NCBI GenBank assembly: GCA_028819215.1
Contig: JAPPMG010000034.1
Coordinates: 1-64,000, forward strand
Length of the DNA stretch: 64,000 nucleotides
Direction: 5' to 3'
Origin: Bryobacterales bacterium
GTDB taxonomy: Bacteria > Acidobacteriota > Terriglobia > Bryobacterales > UBA6623
A program made the position numbers and the translations under genes. Numbering within the stretch: position 1 is the stretch's first letter; each line of letters opens with the position of its first letter. Under the pieces are notes generated by a model that made no database searches, had not been told where the DNA came from, and saw only the letters and a program-made list of their open reading frames with translations. Positions 1-9,477 of this stretch are shown here, one piece after another.

Positions 1-83
1 TAGCCGCAGCAACCCGCCTCAGAACTCGTTCACGAGGGGAGGATCCCTGAGTCTAACGCGTTCTGTCGTGTACGTCCGCTCGC

Positions 84-260
84 CTACGAGTCCCCGCAGT
101 CGGTCAGCGAGTCGAGTGTACTGATTGCGAGCGCGACAAGGGCTACACGGCCCAAGAAGCGAGAGAGGTAGTCAAGAGCCCTTACTAGGAGCACCGCGGC
201 TCCGACAACAGCAACCACAAGAGCCATCCCTACGCCCAGCAGGAATTTTCTGAGCATCAT
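84..260 (-). CDS. Possible small membrane protein (58 aa), weak
   Basis: The frame is open from an ATG at 260 and predicts a 58-residue protein with two hydrophobic stretches (about residues 7-29 and 38-50) joined by a short basic linker, which would suit a two-span inner-membrane peptide. No family is recognised. No clear Shine-Dalgarno sequence precedes the ATG, and an adjacent ATG lies at 257. The remainder of 1-526 holds no other convincing gene. The call rests only on hydrophobicity and an open frame, so it may be spurious. Confidence 0.25.
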   Translation of the reverse strand: MMLRKFLLGVGMALVVAVVGAAVLLVRALDYLSRFLGRVALVALAISTLDSLTDCGDS

Positions 261-526
261 GGAGAGAGTCCGGGCTGATGCCGGGAATGTCCCGTTGGAG
301 CGTGGAACCCGACAGGCCGCTCCCATTAGTGTAACGTCGCGCCATTCCGTTTACGCCAACCCCTCTTCGCCAAAGGCTGATCCGTGTGTGCGAGTGCATC
401 AGCTATACTCGGGTACATCGAAGCCGCAGCCGCATTCGACACATTGCCCACGACATTGCCTGTCCCGGTACCGGGCAATGCTTCGAAAATGACCGTTGCG
501 GGCTGTGCCGCGTTGAGTTCTGAATC

Positions 527-2829
527 ATGAAAGTTCGAAAAAGCCTCACCGCCGGTTTGGCGGTCCTTGTTCTTGGATGGTCTGGCGCAGACGCCGAAGA
601 ATACACCATCCCGTTGTTTCCGGCACCAGCCATGTCGGGCGGTCCGCAAGGCGTGCTCCGGATCGTCAATGACACTGCGGAAATCGCCACTGTGCAGGTC
701 TTCGCCATTGCCGACGACGGAACGCGCTCCGGTCCGGCGACCATTGCACTGCGCACAACTGCGGCGGTGGAGTTCGACGCTACGGAGCTTCGGTCCGCCG
801 ATGAAGCCAGGGGATTGATCGAAGGACTCGGGAGTTTCTCGGGCGATGTACGCCTGTCGATCGACTCAGACACGCCGATCGTGCCCCTAGCTTTCGTCCG
901 GGCGTCCGACGGCACTTTGAGCGCGATGCACGACACGGTGCGCCCAGCCCGACCGCGGGGGGGGGGTACCGCTACGAGATACCCGTTTTCAACCTTTCCA
1001 CCGAGGTCACCAAGGCGAGTCGGCTGCGGCTGATCAATCCGGGAGACACTTCGGCTGCGGTGACGATCGCCGGACGTGACGATGGAGGCGCGATGGCTGT
1101 CGGCGGTGAGGTGACGCTGACGCTGCCGGCCGACGGGGCGCGTACCCTGACGGCGTTGCAACTGGAAGCCGGCGACGCGTCCCTGACGGGCAGGCTGGGG
1201 GCGGCCACCGGCGGGTGGCGGCTGACCGTGTCCTCTGACCGGCCCCTTCACGTGGTGAATGTCGTCGCAACCTCGACCGGCCACTGGAACAACCTGTCCA
1301 CGACCGCCGTGCGGGGCGCGGCGCCGGCAAACCGGGCCGGCTTCAATGATCGCTTCGTCGGCGAGAGCGCGGTTCTGGAAGCGGACGGCGGGCGTCTCGC
1401 ACTGACGATTATGGAGACCCTCCGGTTCTCCGAGACCGTCCAGAGTGACGGGATGTTCACGACTAACGAGGGCGGCTACGACTATGTTGGATTGGGGCCG
1501 GACGCGGGCCGCTTGACGCTCGACTACGACGACGGCACTCGATGCCGGGCGAATCTGTATTTCTCCTCCCGCACCAGCGGCTGGTTCGCTTCGTCCTGCT
1601 CCGGCGGTGTCGACCCGGAAGATACCCGTTCGGGCGGCGACTGGTTTGTCGGGGACGACGAGGTCTCAGATCCCGTCGGGACAACGTATGGCGTGGACGA
1701 GGCGCTGCCCGGTGTGCCCATATCCGGTCTTTTCGCTCCGGCGCAATTGTCCGGCGGAAGCGTTCGGGCTTCCGGTGGTAGCACGACGATCGATCTTGAC
1801 GAAGGTGGGTATTTCGAAGTCAACGACGGCCCGCGCTACACCTGCGCGTCGGCGGGCGGCTGCCAGATCGTCGACGGAACGGTCACGCGCGGGAGCGTGA
1901 CCGGACGTACGGCGGGTCCGGCCGGCGGCGAGAACGACCGGTTCCCGGTCTTTCCAGCTGCGGGACGGCCGGGTGACCGGACGTACACCGTAGGCACGGC
2001 CATTGACGCCCTGACGCTGCCGGAGGCCACCGGCGGCAATCCCCAGCTGACCTACAGCCTCTCGCCCGACGTGCCGGGGCTGAGCTTCGACGCTGCCGCG
2101 CGCAGGCTCACGGGTACGCCGGCCGCGACAGGCTTGTACGCGATGAGCTACACGGTGACGGACGTCGACGGCGATCTCTACACGATCCGTTTTACCATCG
2201 AGGTCGATGCCGGGGAAGTCGATACCGCGGTGTCGGGCGGTACGGACGGCGACTGCTACGTGGGACTGACGCTGAACCCGCGCGGGAGTTGCAACTATCC
2301 TGGCACGGACGAGGCATTCACGGTCACGCCAGATGGCCGTGGCCGGTTCATCTTCTTTACCTCCGGCTCTTCGATCAACCTCCAGAACAGCACCATCAAC
2401 GGGCGAACCTATGATTTCGCCGCCTCGGAGCAAGGGGATGGCGTGTGGCGGATCGACCGGGTCGAGGGAAGCACCGCCGACCCGGGCGATGGCGATGCGC
2501 GGGGCGGCACGGATCCCGCAACGAGCTCAACGCCTAGCTCCCCTCAGAATATCAGCGTAACCCGGGAAGGCTCGAACGTCAGGGTGAGTTGGGATGCTTC
2601 CCCCGGCGCGACGCGTTACGAGGTCTGGCGGTGCGACACAAGAAATGGACCCCTAGACTGTGAGGACGGAGTATTTTTTGATCGGTCGAACTGGAGGAAC
2701 TTGGCGAGAAACCTGACGGATACCGGCTATGTTGACGAGAATCCGCCCACATCCGATTCAATTATTCCCTTCGCTATCCACTACGTGGTTCAGGCATGCA
2801 ACCGATCGGGATGTTCCGGGGCGCTCTGA
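527..2829 (+). CDS. Secreted Ig-like/fibronectin III protein, frameshifted at a G10 tract
   Basis: An N-terminal signal peptide (about residues 1-23) is followed by two similar roughly 115-residue beta-rich units. Unit 1 (from about 600) contains VLRIVND and unit 2 (from about 967) contains RLRLINPGD. A putative Ig domain of the He_PIG type follows (about 1980-2210, with the typical LTGTPAATGLY), and a fibronectin III-like domain closes the protein (about 2540-2829, with VRVSWDASPGATRYEVW). The first frame runs 527-1033 and the second is used from 967 onward. They are split by ten G residues at 957-966, and one extra G would restore a single product of about 767 residues. The likely role is a cell-surface or secreted adhesive or binding protein, inferred from domains only. 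The split may be phase variation, decay or a sequencing error. Confidence 0.65.
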
Positions 2830-3098
2830 GCGACTCGCGAGGATGCTCGGTGCGCTTGCCGGGGGGCGTCGTTGATTCTCTCCCATTCGCTAACCAGACA
2901 ATCCGGGTCGACACCCAGTCGGAACAGGTACCCGAGCGTAGCCCGGATCAGCGTTTACGTGCACTGGTCGAGAGTTCCTGCATCGAGGAACATCTGCCGA
3001 TTCTTGTCCTGCAGTTTACGGCTGGGCGAATACGGCCTCACGCCAGCGGCGACCAATGCCGTATTTGGGTGGTGCAGTAAGTGCCTATGTGCAGCAAC
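2790..3098 (-). pseudogene. Possible decayed reading frame of unknown family
   Basis: On the minus strand this stretch stays open for about 100 codons except for one TAA at 2957-2955. It reads like a real protein, with segments such as RPYSPSRKLQDKNRQMF before the stop and TLIRATLGYLFRLGVD after it. No start codon is evident at its 5' end, and its 3' end overlaps the last codons of the Ig/FN3 gene on the other strand. No family is recognised. The protein-like composition on both sides of a single stop suggests a gene fragment, but chance is possible. Nothing else is seen between 2830 and 3230. Confidence 0.25.
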
Positions 3099-3230
3099 TT
3101 AGACTCTCTCGAGATGCACCACCGACAAGCCGGGGCAACGCGGTGCCAGAAACGGCAAGGGATTCCGCGAAGGTGCTCGTGGAATCGGCAAAGCAAGCGA
3201 GATGAAGCGCTCGGATTGGAGGGAACTGAC

Positions 3231-3500
3231 GTGATCGGGATCATGACGGCAGGCGGAGACACGCACTGCGGGCAAACTGCGAGGCAGGTGATCGAAGACA
3301 TGCACGAGCGAGCGATCTTCCTGGCGGATCAGAGCATGGATGAATACCTCGTCGGACTACGGGATCGAGGCAAGGAATTCTACGGGGTGTCCTTGGATCT
3401 GGAGGGAGACACGCTGGACGAACGATGCGAGAGCATGCTGGCATCGATTCGCAAGCATGCACTGGCAGTGACGATTCCGGAAGAGGAGAATGCGACATAA
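3231..3500 (+). CDS. Small hypothetical protein (89 aa)
   Basis: No family is recognised. A GTG at 3231 is preceded by GGAGGG at 3218-3223, a good ribosome binding site at 7-base spacing, so it is preferred over the upstream ATG at 3081 and the ATG at 3243. The product is soluble and acidic, with a helical middle (GQTARQVIEDMHERAIFL) and no signal peptide or membrane segment. Its size and charge resemble small antitoxins or accessory regulators, but no toxin lies next to it. It ends 96 bases before the molybdenum hydroxylase genes on the same strand. Confidence 0.45.
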   Translation: MIGIMTAGGDTHCGQTARQVIEDMHERAIFLADQSMDEYLVGLRDRGKEFYGVSLDLEGDTLDERCESMLASIRKHALAVTIPEEENAT

Positions 3501-3595
3501 TCTTTGGGGAGACGGGTCAGGGATAGATGGCCCGTGCGCAACGGGATGGGCAATCCGCAGTACATTCGCCGCCCCCGCGGGATTGAAGGTGAGCA

Positions 3596-4072
3596 GTGGC
3601 GCGATTCACAGTCCAGGTAAACGGGAATCGGCTCGCTGTCGAGTCTCCGCCGGACCGACCCCTGCTGGACGTGTTGCGTGAGGACTTCGGCCTCACCGGC
3701 ACAAAGTATGGCTGTGGCGAAGGCCAGTGCCGAGCCTGCACGGTCTTGGTCGACGGTCAACCCACGGCTTCCTGTCTAACGCCCATCTCAAGCGTGGACG
3801 GCACGAGCGTGACGACGATCGAGGGCCTTGCCCCCGGCGATCAGCTCACAGCACTACAGCAGGCATTCATCGACATGGACGGTGCGCAGTGCGGATACTG
3901 CACGGCCGGAATGATCGTTGAGGCTACGGCGCTGCTCAAGCGCAATCGAAAACCGAGCAGGTCGGAGATTGTCGACGCGATGAACCCGCACCTGTGCCGC
4001 TGCTGCGGGTATCGGAACATCTTGGCGTCGGTGGAGCTCGGCGCCCGCGCCTCGGAGGCGAGCGATGCTTGA
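3596..4072 (+). CDS. [2Fe-2S] subunit of an isoquinoline 1-oxidoreductase-type molybdenum hydroxylase
   Basis: This is the small electron-transfer subunit of a xanthine-dehydrogenase-family enzyme. The N-terminal plant-type ferredoxin domain has cysteines C40, C45, C48 and C60. The C-terminal all-helical [2Fe-2S] domain has C99, C102, C134 and C136 (motifs CGYCTAGM and CRCCGY). The length of 158 residues is typical. The GTG start at 3596 follows a GAAGGTGAG stretch. The stop overlaps the start of the large subunit by 8 bases, implying translational coupling. Electrons from substrate hydroxylation would pass through its two clusters to an external acceptor. The lack of an FAD-subunit gene beside it fits the two-subunit IorAB class. 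The substrate cannot be read from sequence. Confidence 0.88.
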   Translation: MARFTVQVNGNRLAVESPPDRPLLDVLREDFGLTGTKYGCGEGQCRACTVLVDGQPTASCLTPISSVDGTSVTTIEGLAPGDQLTALQQAFIDMDGAQCGYCTAGMIVEATALLKRNRKPSRSEIVDAMNPHLCRCCGYRNILASVELGARASEASDA

Positions 4073-6194
4073 GCGATTCCGCGAAGACCTGGGCGAGCCC
4101 GACCGCAAGGAGCTTGCCGAGGGTCCGGCCTACCGTTTCGAGCTGGACCGCCGTGACTGGATCTCCTCCATTGGTGCCGGCCTGCTGGTCTCGGCCACTG
4201 GGAAGGTAGTCTTCAGCCCCGGAGGCGCCTCCGCTCAAGTCCGGCCATCGCAACGGCTGCACTTAGGAGAGGACGGATCGATCACGGTGCTGACGGGCAA
4301 GGTGGAGTTCGGCCAGGGATCCCGAACCGAAATCCTCCAGGCGGCGGCAGAAGAGCTCCGCGTTTCCCCCGACGCGTTGCAGGTGATGCTGGCGGACACG
4401 GCCGAAACGCCGAACGATGGCTCGACCGCGGGAAGTCGGACGACGCCATCTACGATACCGGTGGTCCGGCGCGCGAGCGCCGCCGCCCGCGAGCTGCTGG
4501 TGCGGACGGCGGCGGAAGCATGGAATCTCGACGCTTCCGAACTGCGCGTGGAAGCCGGAGCCGTAGTCCGCGCTGGCAATCGGTTCTCGTATGCCGATTT
4601 GGCGCGCTCGAAGGGGCCGGCGTCAACCGTCGACGACAGCGTTCCGCGGGGAGTCCCGCTTAGGGAAATCCGTGATTGGACGGTCTTGGGCCAGGCAATG
4701 CCCAAAGTCGGAGCACGCGAAATCGTCACCGGCGCCCACCGCTTTCCCTCGGACATCGGGCGTCCCAACATGCTTTATGGCGCAGTTCTGAGACCGCCGT
4801 CGTACGGAGCGCAGCTCGAGAGCATCGACCTTGCCCCCGGCCGGGAATCGGGCGCGGTGGCGGTGCGCGACGGGGAATTCGTCGGCTGCGCCGCCAAGAC
4901 ATCCTACGAGGCTCGGAAGGCGCTGGAGGCGATCAGCGAAACCGCGAAGTGGCGGACCGTGGCCCATCCGCCAAGCGAGGGCCTAGGCCCGTACTTGAAA
5001 CGGAACGCGCGGCCCAGTGGCGGGGGGCGTCGCGGAGCGCGACGCCGTGAGAGCGGCGGTGTCGACGGTGCGCTGGCAGCTGCGCAGAGAGTTGAGGCTT
5101 CGTACGAGATTCCTTATGTACAACACGCGCCGCTGGAGCCGCGTGCGGCGGTCGCCGAGTGGGATGAAGGCCGGCTCACCGTCTGGACCGGCACGCAGCG
5201 GCCGTTCGGCGTTCGCGAGCAATTGGCGGAGGCGTTCCGCCTCAGCGCCGACCAAGCGCGCGTAGTCGTTCCCGACACCGGCGGGGGATTCGGAGGCAAG
5301 CACACCGGCGAGGTCGCCATCGAAGCCGCGCGATTGGCCAGGGCGGCCGGCAGGCCGGTCTCACTCCACTGGACTCGCGCGGAGGAGTTCGCCTGGGCTT
5401 ATTTTCGGCCCGCAGCGGCATTCGAGGTGCGCGCGGGCCTCAGCGGCGAGAAGATCGTCGCCTGGGACTTCACCGCCTACAACCCAGGCACGGCGGCGAT
5501 CGAAACACCCTACGCCGTGCCGAATGTTCGCACGCAGTACCTTCCGTGCGATTCGCCTTTGCGCGAGGGCTCCTACAGGGGCATCGGGGCGACCGGGAAC
5601 AACTTCGCCCGCGAGGTCTTCATGGACGAACTTGCCGGAGCCGCTGGCTTGGACCCGCTCGAATTCCGGCTGGCCAACCTCGACGATGAGCGGCTGTCAG
5701 CCGTCCTCCAGGCCGCAGCCGATCGATTCGCTTGGTCGACGGACAAGCCGCGGGAACGGAATCGTGGGTCGGGCATTGCCGCTGGCTTCGAGAAGGGCTC
5801 GTACATCGCTATCTGTGCGCAGGTTCGGGTCGAGGGAGGAAGCGTTCAGGTAGAGCGATTGGTCTCGGCGTTCGAGTGCGGAGCGATTCTGAATCCCCGC
5901 AACTTGCGGGCCCAGATCGAAGGTTGCGTTATCCAGGGCCTGGGCCCGGCGCTGAGCGAAGAGATTCGCTTTGCTGGCGGAATGCTGCTCAACGGCTCGT
6001 TCGCGCGATACCCGTTGCCGCGCTTTCGAAGTACGCCGCCGATGGAGACACTCTTGCTGAATCGGCCCGACATTCCGTCTGCAGGGGCGGGCGAGACCCC
6101 GATCATCGCCGTGGCGCCGGCGCTGGCAAACGCAGTCTTCGCCGCGACGGGGCAGAGAATGCGCTCGCTGCCTCTCCGACCACGGGCGGCTTGA
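4065..6194 (+). CDS. Molybdopterin-binding subunit, isoquinoline 1-oxidoreductase beta (IorB)-like
   Basis: This 709-residue molybdenum-cofactor subunit would hydroxylate an N-heteroaromatic or aldehyde-type substrate with water-derived oxygen. Features seen are a twin-arginine-like segment near the N-terminus (R29 R30 followed by DWISSIGAGLLVSA), as in IorB proteins, the cofactor motif GGGFGGK near residue 406, the SYRGIG loop, and the C-terminal GAGETP carrying the family's catalytic glutamate. It pairs with the overlapping [2Fe-2S] gene. An arginine-rich stretch encoded at about 5015-5070 does not look like the family and could reflect two compensating single-base shifts around a G6 run. 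The next reading frame there gives the more typical VAGGVAERDA. Confidence 0.87.
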   Translation: MLERFREDLGEPDRKELAEGPAYRFELDRRDWISSIGAGLLVSATGKVVFSPGGASAQVRPSQRLHLGEDGSITVLTGKVEFGQGSRTEILQAAAEELRVSPDALQVMLADTAETPNDGSTAGSRTTPSTIPVVRRASAAARELLVRTAAEAWNLDASELRVEAGAVVRAGNRFSYADLARSKGPASTVDDSVPRGVPLREIRDWTVLGQAMPKVGAREIVTGAHRFPSDIGRPNMLYGAVLRPPSYGAQLESIDLAPGRESGAVAVRDGEFVGCAAKTSYEARKALEAISETAKWRTVAHPPSEGLGPYLKRNARPSGGGRRGARRRESGGVDGALAAAQRVEASYEIPYVQHAPLEPRAAVAEWDEGRLTVWTGTQRPFGVREQLAEAFRLSADQARVVVPDTGGGFGGKHTGEVAIEAARLARAAGRPVSLHWTRAEEFAWAYFRPAAAFEVRAGLSGEKIVAWDFTAYNPGTAAIETPYAVPNVRTQYLPCDSPLREGSYRGIGATGNNFAREVFMDELAGAAGLDPLEFRLANLDDERLSAVLQAAADRFAWSTDKPRERNRGSGIAAGFEKGSYIAICAQVRVEGGSVQVERLVSAFECGAILNPRNLRAQIEGCVIQGLGPALSEEIRFAGGMLLNGSFARYPLPRFRSTPPMETLLLNRPDIPSAGAGETPIIAVAPALANAVFAATGQRMRSLPLRPRAA

Positions 6195-6257
6195 CGGGCC
6201 GGCAGGCAAACGGATTCGCGTTCTCGCGGCCGAGCTCAGCGACCTGAGTTGCCGGGT

Positions 6258-7301
6258 CTATCCGGTCGCGGCCAGGCGCGATGACAGCTCGGCGAGTTTC
6301 GCGAGCTTTTCAGCTGCCGCGCCGGAGTCGATTGCCTCTTGGGCAAGCGCGGCGGAGCCTCGCCAGCTGGATGCGGCTTCCGACATGTGAATCGCGGCCG
6401 CGGCGTTCACAACCACGATATCCCGCGCAGGCCCGCGCTCCCCTGCCAGCACCGACCGAATAATCGACGCGTTGCGGGCGCTGTCACCCCCGGAGAGCGC
6501 CGCCGCGCTCGCTCGCGCCACGTCAAATTCGTCAGGCTCGAGCGATCCCTGCCTCGCAACCTTGCCGCGGACTACCTCGCTGAAGCTGGTTGGACCGGTT
6601 GTCGTGATTTCATCCATTCCGTCGCTGCCGTGTACTACCAATGCACGCCGCGCTCCCAAGCGTGCGAGGGCGGCCGCCGCGAGCGGCACGATCCGGCTTT
6701 CGTACACGCCCATGACCTGTATCGACGCTCCGGTGGGGTTGGTCAGCGGGCCGAGCATGTTGAACACGGTGCGCATGCCCAGCTCGCGGCGCACCGGCCC
6801 GGCGTGGCGCATGGCCGGGTGCATCGCTTGCGCGAATAGGAAGCCAATACCCACCTCATCGATGCAGCGGGCCGCTTGATTCGCGTTGAGCTTGATGTTG
6901 ACGCCGAGCGCTTCCAACACGTCGGCCGAACCGCACTTGCTGGAAACCGCGCGGTTGCCGTGCTTGGCTATCGGCACGCCCGCTCCCGCTGCCACTAACG
7001 CAGCTGCCGTGGAGACGTTGAACGTCGATCCGCCGTCCCCCCCCGTGCCGCAGGTGTCGACAAGTCGCTCGGGAGGCGTGCGCACGGTGCGAACGCCGGT
7101 AGCGCTCGCCCTCATCGCGCGGGCAAAGCCCGTGATCTCGTCGGCCGTTTCTCCCTTCATGCGCAGGGCGACAAGCAGGGCGGCGATCAGCGGCGGCGAA
7201 GACAGGCCATCGAGGATTTCCTGCAAGGCAGCGGAGGATTGCTGCTCGGACAGGTCTTGGCGCGCGGCGGCCAGATGCAACGCTTCTTGGACTGCTGGCA
7301 T
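6258..7301 (-). CDS. trpD: Anthranilate phosphoribosyltransferase
   Basis: The enzyme transfers the phosphoribosyl group of PRPP to anthranilate, the second step of tryptophan synthesis, in the cytoplasm. The 347-residue length is typical. The PRPP-binding motif GTGGDGG lies at residues 85-91, followed by FNVSTAAALVAAG and the KHGNRAVSSKCGSADVLEALG region shared by all TrpD proteins. The ATG at 7301 is 88 bases from the divergent sucC start, so both promoters must lie in 7302-7389. No other trp gene is nearby, so the pathway genes appear scattered. The gene converges with the molybdenum hydroxylase operon. Confidence 0.95.
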   Translation of the reverse strand: MPAVQEALHLAAARQDLSEQQSSAALQEILDGLSSPPLIAALLVALRMKGETADEITGFARAMRASATGVRTVRTPPERLVDTCGTGGDGGSTFNVSTAAALVAAGAGVPIAKHGNRAVSSKCGSADVLEALGVNIKLNANQAARCIDEVGIGFLFAQAMHPAMRHAGPVRRELGMRTVFNMLGPLTNPTGASIQVMGVYESRIVPLAAAALARLGARRALVVHGSDGMDEITTTGPTSFSEVVRGKVARQGSLEPDEFDVARASAAALSGGDSARNASIIRSVLAGERGPARDIVVVNAAAAIHMSEAASSWRGSAALAQEAIDSGAAAEKLAKLAELSSRLAATG

Positions 7302-7389
7302 GGAATTGCGCTAGGTCCGGCATCCCGGATATATTGGGAGTTCGGGCGGCCTGAGCGGTTTTCTGATCGTACCCCACGGCCGCATTCCC

Positions 7390-8544
7390 ATGAAGCTCCA
7401 CGAGTATCAGGCCAAGGAAGTTCTGCGCGCGTACGGAGTGCCCACGCCTCGGGGCTTCATGGCCAAGACGGTCGCCGAAGCGCGGTCGGCCGCCGAGGAT
7501 CTTGGCGGCAAAGTGGTGGTGAAGGCCCAAATCCACGCTGGCGGGCGCGGCAAGGGCGGAGGTGTGAAGCTGGCGCACAGCGTCGATGAGGCCGAGCGCC
7601 ACGCCGCTGCCATCTTGGGCATGACCTTGGTGACCCACCAAACCGGCCCGCAGGGACGGCTGGTGCAGCGGTTGCTGGTTGAGGAACAGCTGCCGATCGA
7701 GCGCGAGATTTACCTCGGTATCACTCTGGACAGGGTCCTAAGCAAGCCGGTCTTCATGGCATCGGCCCAGGGCGGGGTGGAAATCGAGGAGGTTGCCGCG
7801 AGGGATCCCTCCGCCATTCTCCGCGAAGTGATCCACGGCGCTGAGCTGCGGGGCTACCAAGCGCGTCGCCTCGCCTTCGCGCTTGACATCGCGCCGGATG
7901 CGCGAGCGTCTGCCGTGCAAGCGATGCAGGCGCTGGCCAAGGCCTATGACGAGTCCGATGCCTCGCTAGTGGAGATCAATCCATTCGTGCTGACCACGGA
8001 CGGTCGCGCGGTCGCGCTGGACGCGAAGATGGACATTGACGACAACGCCTTGTTCCGCCATCCCGATCTCGCGGAACTGAGGGATCTCGACGAGGAAGAG
8101 CCGCTCGAGACTGATGCGATCGACCACGGCCTGAACTACATCAAGCTCGACGGGAACGTCGGCTGCATGGTCAACGGGGCAGGGCTGGCTATGGCCACCA
8201 TGGACATCATCCAGTACGCGGGCGGTATGCCCGCGAATTTTCTGGACGTGGGCGGCGGCGCGAACAAGGACCAGATCAAGAACGGCTTCCGGATCATCCT
8301 GTCGGACCCCAATGTCAAGGCGATCATGATCAACATCTTCGGCGGCATCCTGAAGGTAGATGTCCTCGCCGAGGGTATCGTTGCGGCCGCGCAAGAACTC
8401 AAGATCGGCGTGCCGATGGTGCTCCGCCTAGAGGGAACGAACGTGGAAAAGGGGCGTGAGATCCTCGCTGATTCGGGCTTGGACTTCATCGTTGCTTCAA
8501 ACATGAAGGAGGCTGCCCAGAAGGCCGTCGCCCGAGCCGGCTAG
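7390..8544 (+). CDS. sucC: Succinate-CoA ligase (ADP-forming), beta subunit
   Basis: This is the TCA-cycle enzyme subunit that binds nucleotide and succinate. It forms a complex with SucD and makes ATP or GTP from succinyl-CoA. The protein begins MKLHEYQAKEVLRAYGVPTP, as in SucC, has the ATP-grasp segment with VKAQIHAGGRGKGGGVK, and the ligase-CoA region with GNVGCMVNGAGLAMATMD and DVGGGANKDQIKNGF. The length of 384 residues is standard. The sucD start follows after 12 bases, so the two are co-transcribed. The tight sucC-sucD-ndk series on one strand suggests a nucleotide-linked energy metabolism operon. Confidence 0.96.
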   Translation: MKLHEYQAKEVLRAYGVPTPRGFMAKTVAEARSAAEDLGGKVVVKAQIHAGGRGKGGGVKLAHSVDEAERHAAAILGMTLVTHQTGPQGRLVQRLLVEEQLPIEREIYLGITLDRVLSKPVFMASAQGGVEIEEVAARDPSAILREVIHGAELRGYQARRLAFALDIAPDARASAVQAMQALAKAYDESDASLVEINPFVLTTDGRAVALDAKMDIDDNALFRHPDLAELRDLDEEEPLETDAIDHGLNYIKLDGNVGCMVNGAGLAMATMDIIQYAGGMPANFLDVGGGANKDQIKNGFRIILSDPNVKAIMINIFGGILKVDVLAEGIVAAAQELKIGVPMVLRLEGTNVEKGREILADSGLDFIVASNMKEAAQKAVARAG

Positions 8545-8556
8545 GGGATATCGCGT

Positions 8557-9420
8557 ATGAGCATCCTGGTAGACGAGACCACCCGCGTGGTGGTCCAGGG
8601 CCTCGGGCGCGCAGGCCTGTTCCACGCCGAGCAATGCATCCGGTTCGGCGCCAACATCGTGGCCGGCGTGCATCCTGGCCGCGGCGGCAGCGAAGCGCTA
8701 GGCTTCCCGGTCTTCGACACGATGCGCGAGGCAGTCGCCGAAGCGCGGCCTGACGCCTCGCTGGCCTTCGTGCCGGCCGCCGGAGCGGCAGACGCTGTGC
8801 TGGAAGCTATCGAAGCGGAGCTGGCCCTGGTGGCCTGCATCACGGAGGGGATTCCGGCCAGGGACATGGTCCGCGTGGCGGATGCCCTGCGCTGCAGCTC
8901 CACGCGCTTGATCGGGCCGAACTGCCCGGGAGTGATCTCGCCAGGAAAGTGCAAGCTGGGCATCATGCCCGGCCACATCCACAAGCCAGGATCGGTCGGA
9001 GTCGTCTCGCGCTCGGGCACACTGACGTACGAGGCAGTCGGGCAGCTCTCGAGCCTTGGCATTGGCCAGTCGACCTGTATCGGGATCGGGGGCGATCCGG
9101 TCATCGGAACCAATTTCATCGATGTGCTCGAGATGTTCAACGAGGATCCTGAAACGACTGGCATCATCATGATCGGAGAGATTGGCGGCACGGCCGAGGA
9201 GCAGGCCGCCGAGTTCGTCAAGGGCCGCGTCAAGAAGCCGATCGTCGGATTCATCGCCGGGGCCACGGCGCCGCCGGGCCGCCGCATGGGTCATGCTGGG
9301 GCGATTATCTCTGGCGGGAAGGGCACTGCGGCCGAAAAGCAGGCGGCGATGGAAGCCGCCGGCATCGCCGTGGCGCCAACTCCAGCCGACCTTGGCTCGA
9401 CCTTGGCCGCGCTGATGTGA
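8557..9420 (+). CDS. sucD: Succinate-CoA ligase (ADP-forming), alpha subunit
   Basis: This is the CoA-binding subunit with the phospho-histidine. A Rossmann-type N-terminal domain contains [10 protein letters not shown]. The catalytic histidine is H246 in [13 protein letters not shown], which carries the phosphate between succinyl-phosphate and nucleotide. The region [12 protein letters not shown] is characteristic. At 287 residues the length is normal. It lies 12 bases downstream of sucC, with a GGGGA stretch ahead of its ATG. ndk follows 57 bases later on the same strand. Confidence 0.96.
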   Translation: MSILVDETTRVVVQGLGRAGLFHAEQCIRFGANIVAGVHPGRGGSEALGFPVFDTMREAVAEARPDASLAFVPAAGAADAVLEAIEAELALVACITEGIPARDMVRVADALRCSSTRLIGPNCPGVISPGKCKLGIMPGHIHKPGSVGVVSRSGTLTYEAVGQLSSLGIGQSTCIGIGGDPVIGTNFIDVLEMFNEDPETTGIIMIGEIGGTAEEQAAEFVKGRVKKPIVGFIAGATAPPGRRMGHAGAIISGGKGTAAEKQAAMEAAGIAVAPTPADLGSTLAALM

Positions 9421-9477
9421 GAGCGCAAGCCGCTGTCCGACCGGCCTTGCCGACCGCATCGAGGAGGAACTGAACTC

